This document shows, one piece after another, positions 38,635 to 44,794 of a stretch of 44,794 nucleotides of DNA. The stretch comes from Micromonospora sp. KC723 (lineage in GTDB: Bacteria > Actinomycetota > Actinomycetes > Mycobacteriales > Micromonosporaceae): contig NZ_SMKD01000034.1 in NCBI RefSeq assembly GCF_004348595.1, positions 1 to 44,794 of the forward strand. Reading direction: 5' to 3'. Each line of letters begins with the position of its first letter. Positions within the stretch are counted from its first letter, which is position 1. The translations under genes were made by a program, and so were the position numbers. The notes beneath the pieces are model-generated. The model was not told the DNA's origin and did not search any database. It saw only the letters and a program-made list of their open reading frames with translations.

Positions 38635-40142
38635 GCGGCTACCTCTCGCACGGTGCCGACCGCCAGCGCCATGACATCCTCCTCCGTCGCGCCAGCGGGC
38701 AGTTCACCGGCGATCCGGCCGTCGCGCATGACCACGATCCGGTCGCTCATGCCGAGCAGTTCGGGCAGTTCGGACGAGATCATCAGTACCGCCGCGCCGT
38801 CGTGGGCGAGCTGGCGGACGAGGTCGTGGATGGCTGACTTGGACCCCACGTCGATGCCCCGGGTCGGCTCGTCGAAAAGCATGATCTTGGGGCTGAGCGC
38901 CAGCCACCTGGCCAGTACGACCTTCTGCTGGTTGCCGCCGGACAGGAAACGGATCTCCTGGTCCTCCCCCGCGGCGCGCACCTGAACGGCGGCCAGCAGC
39001 TCCCGGAACCGCGTGACGCGGGCACCACGGCCAGTCCAGCGCGGAAGGAGGGCACGGCTGGCCAGCAAGGCGTTGTCGAGCACCGACCGCCCGGCGACGA
39101 TGCCCTCGCCCTTGCGATCCTCGGTGACATAGGCGATTCCGGCCCGCATCGCGGCGCGAGGTGAACGGAGCCGGACCGGCTCGCCGTCGAGGGTGATCTT
39201 CCCGGTCGTGAACGGCGAGACACCGAACAGCGCGCGGGCCAGCGCCGACCGGCCAGAGCCCTGTAGACCACCGACACCGAGCACTTCGCCAGCGCGCAGC
39301 CGCAGGTCGACGCCGTGCAGCCTTCGGTTTCCTCCCGCCTGGACGGTCAGGCGGACCGGGCCGATCTCCTCGGGTCGCGCGCGGTCGGGGTAGTAGCTGG
39401 ACAGCTCCCGGCCGACCATGTGTCGCACCAGTTCGTCCACGCTCGTGTCTGCCGTGTCCAACGTCGTCACCCTGCGGCCGTCCTTGAGCACGGTGATCCG
39501 ACTGGACAGCTCGAAGACCTCCTTGAGGCGGTGTGAAACGTACAGCACACCTATCCGCCGCTCCTGCAAGCGCCGTACCAGCGCGTAGAGCTGCTGGACC
39601 TCGTGGTCGGCCAGGGCCGCGGTGGGCTCGTCCAGGATGAGCAGCCGCGCGTCGAGAGCGAGCGCCTTGACGATTTCGACCACCTGCTGCTGCGCCACGC
39701 CGAGTTGCCCGACAAGCGCGTCGGCCGGCAGGGCATCCTCCCCGATCGAGGCGAGGAGCGCGGCGGTGCGGCTGAGCATCGTCCTGCGGTCGACCAGCCC
39801 TCGGCGCGAGGGCTCCCGGCCCAGATACACGTTCTCGGCGACGGTGCGCTCGGGCAACAGGTTGAACTCCTGGTAGACGACGCCGATGCCGACCCGCTGG
39901 GCGTCACGCGGGCCGTGGAACGTCCGCGGTGCGCCGGCGAACTCGACCGTGCCCTCGTCAGGCGCGTACACGCCGGACACGACCTTCATCAGCGTGGACT
40001 TGCCGGCCCCGTTCTCGCCGACGACGGCGTGCACCTCACCCGGCCGGACATCGAGGTCGACGCCTTGCAGGACCCGCACGCCGAGGAACGACTTGCCGAT
40101 GCCCCGGAGGGCGAGCAGCGGCGACGGCAACGGGTCAGGCAT
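38631..40142 (-). CDS. Second ribose-type ABC importer, double ATPase
   Basis: The protein has 503 residues. Half one: GENGAGKSTLMKVVSGVYAP, signature LGVAQQQVVEIVKALALDAR, and LLILDEPTAALADHE. Half two: variant Walker A GLQGSGRSALARALFG, LSGGNQQKVVLARWLA and MLFDEPTRGIDVG. The two halves follow the RbsA/AraG pattern. It is the first gene of the operon ATPase, permease 1, permease 2, binding protein, epimerase. ATG at 40142 is preferred to the GTG just before it because of spacing to GGGG. An inverted repeat CTACG-TTT-CGTAG lies 10-22 bases upstream, over the ribosome site region. Confidence 0.92.
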   Translation of the reverse strand: MPDPLPSPLLALRGIGKSFLGVRVLQGVDLDVRPGEVHAVVGENGAGKSTLMKVVSGVYAPDEGTVEFAGAPRTFHGPRDAQRVGIGVVYQEFNLLPERTVAENVYLGREPSRRGLVDRRTMLSRTAALLASIGEDALPADALVGQLGVAQQQVVEIVKALALDARLLILDEPTAALADHEVQQLYALVRRLQERRIGVLYVSHRLKEVFELSSRITVLKDGRRVTTLDTADTSVDELVRHMVGRELSSYYPDRARPEEIGPVRLTVQAGGNRRLHGVDLRLRAGEVLGVGGLQGSGRSALARALFGVSPFTTGKITLDGEPVRLRSPRAAMRAGIAYVTEDRKGEGIVAGRSVLDNALLASRALLPRWTGRGARVTRFRELLAAVQVRAAGEDQEIRFLSGGNQQKVVLARWLALSPKIMLFDEPTRGIDVGSKSAIHDLVRQLAHDGAAVLMISSELPELLGMSDRIVVMRDGRIAGELPAGATEEDVMALAVGTVREVAA

Positions 40143-40676
40143 CACGGGCCCCTACGTTTCGTAGTCAGCGGGATCGAGTCATCGACAGTCGAATCGTTTA
40201 CGTACCGCGCGGCACAGCAGGCTCCATCCGCAGCCTTCGCCGAATACGGCTGCCGACCTTCGCCTTTACGCGATCAGAGATCGCGCTCAGAGGGTAAGTG
40301 CATTGATGAGCGCCTGGCAATCCCGGAGCCCATCCACCACAAAGGACGCAAGCCGGCCGGCCCGTCGCCGCTGACTCAACGGCCAAGGACAAGATCGTTA
40401 TGCGGAAAGGTGTTATCGAATCGATCCCACCAGAGTCGTATTGACTTCCTACGATATCCGGTTGCATGCTGGCCCAGCAGACCACGGGACAAGGTCACAT
40501 CTCATGTGACGCTGCGTCACCACCCGGAGGGACCTGACTGCCCGTCACGGCGGACGGCATGACGATCTGACGGCACAGCACGCCTTTGACCCGCCCAGGC
40601 AAGCCTGGCGCGTTGCAGGTGCTGCCCACACGTGCCCGTGGTCGCGGCATCGTTGCCCGCCGAAATAGGAGACGGC
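40143..40676. other. Divergent region between second ABC operon and ThuA gene (534 bp)
   Basis: I see no gene here. It has CTACG-TTT-CGTAG (40152-40164), a TCGACAGTCGA-type palindrome near 40183, and CCAGGC-AA-GCCTGG (40595-40608) 70 bases before the ThuA start. A short open frame on the minus strand (40198-40485) has no ribosome site and no recognisable features. No regulator gene is adjacent, so control of both units must come from elsewhere. Confidence 0.45.
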
Positions 40677-43600
40677 ATGCGTCGCAGAACACTAATCTTC
40701 GGAGCGATCGCAGGCCTGCTGCTGTCGCTCGCGCTCGTTTATCCAGCGTCGGCGGCTCCGGCCTTCCGCGCCCTGCTGTTCACCAAGACCACCGGCTACC
40801 GGCACGACTCGATCCCTGCCGGCGTCGCGATGTTCCAGGAGCAAGCGGCGGCCAACAACTTCGAGCTGGTCCATTCCGAGGACTCCAGCGTCTTCACCCC
40901 GGCCAACCTGGCGACCTTCGACGTGCTCGTCATGTTCCAGACCTCGGGCATGGTGTGGACCACGGCCGCCCAACGCCAGGCGGTGGAAGGGTTCCTCGCC
41001 AGCGGCAAGGGCATCGTCGCCATCCACAACGCCACGGACATGGGTATCGAGAACGAGTACCCGTGGTGGGACCAGACCATCAACGCCGGCGCACACATGC
41101 CGGAGCACTCTCCCGGCGTACTGCCCGGCACCGCCGTCGTCGCCGACAAGAAACACCCGTCGACGACCGGCCTGCCGGACCGTTGGAACCGCAGCGAGGA
41201 GTGGTACAACTTCGACCGCAACCCGCGCGGCGACGTCCACGTCCTGGTCACCGCCGACGAGCGCACGTACAACCCCGGCTCCCGCGCGATGGGTCCCGAC
41301 CACCCGATCTCCTGGTGCCGCAACACCGCAGGCGGCCGGGTCTGGGCAACCGCCATGGGGCACGCGGCCGCGTCGTACAGCGAGACGAACTTCCGCAACC
41401 ACGTCCTCGGCGGTGTCAAGTGGGCGGCCGGCAACGAGCCCGGCGACTGCGGCGGCACCGTGTGGCGCAACTTCGAGAAGCGCACCCTCGACGACAACAC
41501 CGCCGACCCGATGGCCCTCGCGGTCGCCCCGGACGGGCGGGTGCTCTACGTCCAGCGGGCCGGGCAGCTCAAGATCTTCAAGCCGTCGACGAACACCACC
41601 GTCACGGCCGGCACGCTGAGCGTCTACACCGGCGGCGAGGACGGCCTCACCGGGCTGGCACTCGACCCCGACTTCGCCAGCAACGGCTACGTGTACCTGT
41701 ACCACTCACCGGCGAGCAGCGCGACCGACATCAACCGGGTCTCCCGGTTCACGCTCACCGGCGACACCCTGAACATGTCCAGCCAGGTAACCATCATCGA
41801 CATCCCCGCGACCCGGGATCGCACCTTCCCCGAGCCCGGGCACACCGGTGGATACATCGAGTTCGGCCCCGACGGAAACCTCTACATCGGCACCGGGGAC
41901 GACGTCCCACCGAACCTCGACTCCAACTGGCAGGGCTACGCCCCGCTGGACTGGCGGCCCGGTAAGGCCAACCTCGACGCCGCCCGGACCGCCGGCAACA
42001 CCAACGACCTGCGTGGCAAGCTGCTGCGCATCCGGCCCTCGGCCAACGGTGGCTACACCATCCCGGCCGGCAACCTCTACCCGCAGGGCACGGCGCAGAC
42101 CCGGCCGGAGGTCTACGCGATGGGCTTCCGCAACCCGTTCCGGTTCTCGATCGACCCCGCCACCGGTTGGGTCTACCTCGCCGACTACGGCCCCGACCGG
42201 GGCGGTCCCGCCACGAACCGCGGTCCGGAAGGGCTTGTCGAGCTCAACGTCATCAAGACCCCCGGCAACTACGGCTGGCCGTTCTGCCACGGCGACAACC
42301 AGCCCTACGCGCCGTACAACCCGGACACCCGGGTCGTCGGCGCGAAGTTCAACTGCAACGCGCCGGTCAACAACTCGCCCAACAACACCGGCCTGACCAA
42401 CCTCAAGCCGGTTGTCGCACCGAACATGTGGTACGGCTACGGCACCTCGCCGACCTTTCCCGAGCTCGGTGCCAACGGCGCGGCACCGATGGGCGGGCCG
42501 GTCTACCGCTACAACGCGGCAAACCCGTCACAGACCAAGTTCCCGCCCTACTACGACGGCGTCCACTTCTTCTACGAGTGGGAGCGCGACTACATCAAGG
42601 AGGTCCACTTCGACTCGGCCACCGCGGTCACCCGGACCAACCCCTTCCTGCCGGCCGGCAACTTCAACAAGCCCATGGACATGGAGTTCGGCCCGGACGG
42701 CTCGCTGTACCTCCTCGAATGGGGCTCCAACTTCGGCGGCGGCAACAACGACTCCGGTCTCTACCGCATCGACTACATCCAGGGCGGCCGGTCACCGGTC
42801 GCCAAGGCCACCGGCACGCCCACCAGCGGGTCCGCACCGTTGACCGTACAGTTCAGCAGCGCCGGCACGGCAGACCCGGACCCCGGTGACACGCTGCGCT
42901 ACCAGTGGACGTTCGGAGACGGCGCCACCTCCACGGCGGCCAACCCTTCCCACACCTACACCACCAACGGCAACTACACCGCCCAGCTCACGGTCACTGA
43001 CAGCTCCGGCAAGTCGGCCTTCGCCAACGTGCAGATCGTCGTCGGCAACGCGGCGCCGGTGGTGACCATCACCGCACCGGCCAACGGTGGCATGCTCACC
43101 TTCGGCGACAAGGTGCCCTACACCGTCACGGTCACCGACCCGGACGGCGGGGTGATCGACTGCACCAAGGTGTTCGTCAACCCGGCTCTCGGCCACGACG
43201 ACCACGAGCACGAGACCACGGACTACCCGGGGTGCTCGGGCACCATCTCCACCGACCTGCTCGGCGGGCACCCCGACGGCGCCAACCTGTACTACGTGCT
43301 CAACGCCCGATACACCGACAACGGCGGGCCCGGTGGCGCGACCCCGCTCACCGGCCGCGCCAGAGCGATCCTGCAACCCAAGCACAAGCAGGCCGAATAC
43401 CACACCAGCCAGTCCGGTGTGCGGGTCATCGACCACGCCGGCGCCGAGAGCGGCAAGCGAATCGGCGACATCTCCAACAACGACTGGGTGGCGTTCAACC
43501 CGATGAGCCTGTCGGGCATCACCAACGTCAGCTACCGACTGTCGTCGCCGAGCGGCGGTGGATCCATCGAGCTGCGTGCCGACTCACCCACCGGCACGCT

Positions 43601-44225
43601 GCTGGCCACCACACCGGTGCCCAGCACCGGCGGGTGGGAGAACTACCAGTCCACGCCGGCGGTCAACACCGCTGCCCTCGCCGGCACGCACACCCTCTAC
43701 ATGGTGTTCAAGGGCACGGCGACCAACTGGTTCGACCTCGACTCGTTCACGTTCGGCGGCACCGGGGTCGGCCAGCCCAGCACCGGCGGCGGCGTGGCCG
43801 GCCGGACCTGGACCGTGGCGGCGCAGCACAGCAACAAGTACATGGACGTCAACGGCGCCTCCACCGCCGACGGCGCCCAAATCGTCCAGTGGGCGGCCAC
43901 CGGCGGAAACAACCAGAAATGGCAGGCCGTGGACGCCGGAGGCGGCGCCGTCTATCTGAGGGCCGTGCACAGCAACAAGTGCCTCGACGTGACCGGCGGC
44001 TCGACCGCCCAAGGCGCGTTCCTGCAACAGTTCACCTGCAACAACAGCAACCAGCAGAAGTTCACCGTCACACCCACCACCACCTCCGGCGTCTACACCG
44101 TCAAGAGCGTCCCCAGTGGGCTCTGCATCGACGTCAACGGCGGCGCGACGACCGACGGTGCCCGCCTGCTCCAGTGGAGCTGCCACAGCGGCACCAACCA
44201 GCAGTGGCGGTTCAGCCCCGCCTAG
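40677..44225 (+). CDS. Secreted ThuA / glucose-sorbosone dehydrogenase-like protein with PKD, CBM6 and CBM13
   Basis: The protein has 1182 residues: signal (1-27, ending ASAAPA); ThuA (about 28-235, LFTKTTGYRHDSIPAGVAMF); sugar-dehydrogenase propeller (about 245-705, VAPDGRVLYVQRAGQLKIF; YLADYGPDRGGP); PKD (about 708-790, YQWTFGDGATS); a beta-sandwich linker with GHDDHEHETTDYPGC; CBM6-like domain (about 905-1030); and a ricin-type CBM13 (about 1040-1182). It is a paralogue of the giant protein at 1403-7228 over the first five parts; that one has DUF1349, Ig and FIMAH domains where this has CBM13. Likely an extracellular sugar oxidoreductase or binding enzyme. ATG at 40677 with AGGAG nearby. 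Single transcription unit with a strong terminator. Confidence 0.88.
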   Translation: MRRRTLIFGAIAGLLLSLALVYPASAAPAFRALLFTKTTGYRHDSIPAGVAMFQEQAAANNFELVHSEDSSVFTPANLATFDVLVMFQTSGMVWTTAAQRQAVEGFLASGKGIVAIHNATDMGIENEYPWWDQTINAGAHMPEHSPGVLPGTAVVADKKHPSTTGLPDRWNRSEEWYNFDRNPRGDVHVLVTADERTYNPGSRAMGPDHPISWCRNTAGGRVWATAMGHAAASYSETNFRNHVLGGVKWAAGNEPGDCGGTVWRNFEKRTLDDNTADPMALAVAPDGRVLYVQRAGQLKIFKPSTNTTVTAGTLSVYTGGEDGLTGLALDPDFASNGYVYLYHSPASSATDINRVSRFTLTGDTLNMSSQVTIIDIPATRDRTFPEPGHTGGYIEFGPDGNLYIGTGDDVPPNLDSNWQGYAPLDWRPGKANLDAARTAGNTNDLRGKLLRIRPSANGGYTIPAGNLYPQGTAQTRPEVYAMGFRNPFRFSIDPATGWVYLADYGPDRGGPATNRGPEGLVELNVIKTPGNYGWPFCHGDNQPYAPYNPDTRVVGAKFNCNAPVNNSPNNTGLTNLKPVVAPNMWYGYGTSPTFPELGANGAAPMGGPVYRYNAANPSQTKFPPYYDGVHFFYEWERDYIKEVHFDSATAVTRTNPFLPAGNFNKPMDMEFGPDGSLYLLEWGSNFGGGNNDSGLYRIDYIQGGRSPVAKATGTPTSGSAPLTVQFSSAGTADPDPGDTLRYQWTFGDGATSTAANPSHTYTTNGNYTAQLTVTDSSGKSAFANVQIVVGNAAPVVTITAPANGGMLTFGDKVPYTVTVTDPDGGVIDCTKVFVNPALGHDDHEHETTDYPGCSGTISTDLLGGHPDGANLYYVLNARYTDNGGPGGATPLTGRARAILQPKHKQAEYHTSQSGVRVIDHAGAESGKRIGDISNNDWVAFNPMSLSGITNVSYRLSSPSGGGSIELRADSPTGTLLATTPVPSTGGWENYQSTPAVNTAALAGTHTLYMVFKGTATNWFDLDSFTFGGTGVGQPSTGGGVAGRTWTVAAQHSNKYMDVNGASTADGAQIVQWAATGGNNQKWQAVDAGGGAVYLRAVHSNKCLDVTGGSTAQGAFLQQFTCNNSNQQKFTVTPTTTSGVYTVKSVPSGLCIDVNGGATTDGARLLQWSCHSGTNQQWRFSPA

Positions 44226-44794
<569 letters not shown>

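Noticed and set aside
40198..40485. 95-codon minus-strand frame in the gap before the second ThuA gene
   Set aside because: No ribosome site, mixed composition, no recognisable motif; listed only as part of the gap.

Overview
The window is GC-rich DNA with GTG and TTG starts, tightly overlapping operons, twin-arginine and lipobox signal peptides, and many secreted proteins carrying ricin-type (CBM13), CBM2, CBM6 and PKD modules. This points to a mycelial actinomycete. A member of the Micromonosporaceae is my best guess, but that is inference from style, not from a marker gene. The theme is extracellular breakdown of plant polysaccharide plus uptake and catabolism of the released sugars. No tRNA, rRNA, CRISPR array or phage region was seen.

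Layout. (1) 0.1-7.2 kb, minus strand: a giant secreted ThuA / sugar dehydrogenase-like protein (1941 aa, ending in a FIMAH domain) followed by two small secreted proteins. (2) 7.6-11.4 kb: a FadR-type GntR regulator, then a minus-strand cluster that I read as a decaying ebo locus. An inositol-phosphate-synthase-like gene, eboA and the TatD-type eboB survive. The UbiA prenyltransferase gene is reduced to about 44 codons and eboE to about 62 codons. (3) 12.2-19.3 kb, plus strand: ROK regulator, ribose-type ABC importer (ATPase, permease, binding lipoprotein), Gfo/Idh/MocA oxidoreductase and a sugar-phosphate isomerase, all in one operon with overlapping or closely spaced genes. (4) 19.3-22.0 kb, minus: a GH95 fucosidase whose catalytic core is deleted, a frameshifted CBM13 fragment, and an intact GH10 xylanase. 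(5) 22.3-23.4 kb: an IS630-like helix-turn-helix remnant running into the frameshifted tail of a sigma factor. (6) 23.5-28.8 kb: enolase-superfamily sugar-acid dehydratase, MalG, MalF and sugar-binding protein, with a divergent GntR regulator. (7) 29.0-30.2 kb: methyltransferase and a broken IS630-like transposase. (8) 30.4-34.3 kb, minus: CE1-like esterase and a parallel beta-helix enzyme, each with a C-terminal CBM13. (9) 34.6-40.1 kb, minus: a second ribose-type ABC operon ending in a tagatose/psicose 3-epimerase-like gene. (10) 40.7-44.8 kb, plus: a second ThuA / sugar dehydrogenase-like protein and the start of a CBM13-first secreted enzyme.

How it fits together. Secreted enzymes (xylanase, esterase, beta-helix enzyme, ThuA proteins) would free sugars. 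Three ABC systems take them up, and cytoplasmic oxidoreductase, isomerases and dehydratase process them under ROK and GntR control. A near-identical candidate GntR operator lies both in the GntR/sugar-ABC divergent promoter (27959-27977) and upstream of the beta-helix enzyme (34553-34571). That suggests one regulator links import with an extracellular enzyme.

The most notable signals are gene decay by internal deletion (ebo locus, GH95, sigma factor, transposases), the shared operator, and near-duplicate CBM13 modules in opposite orientation 12 kb apart.
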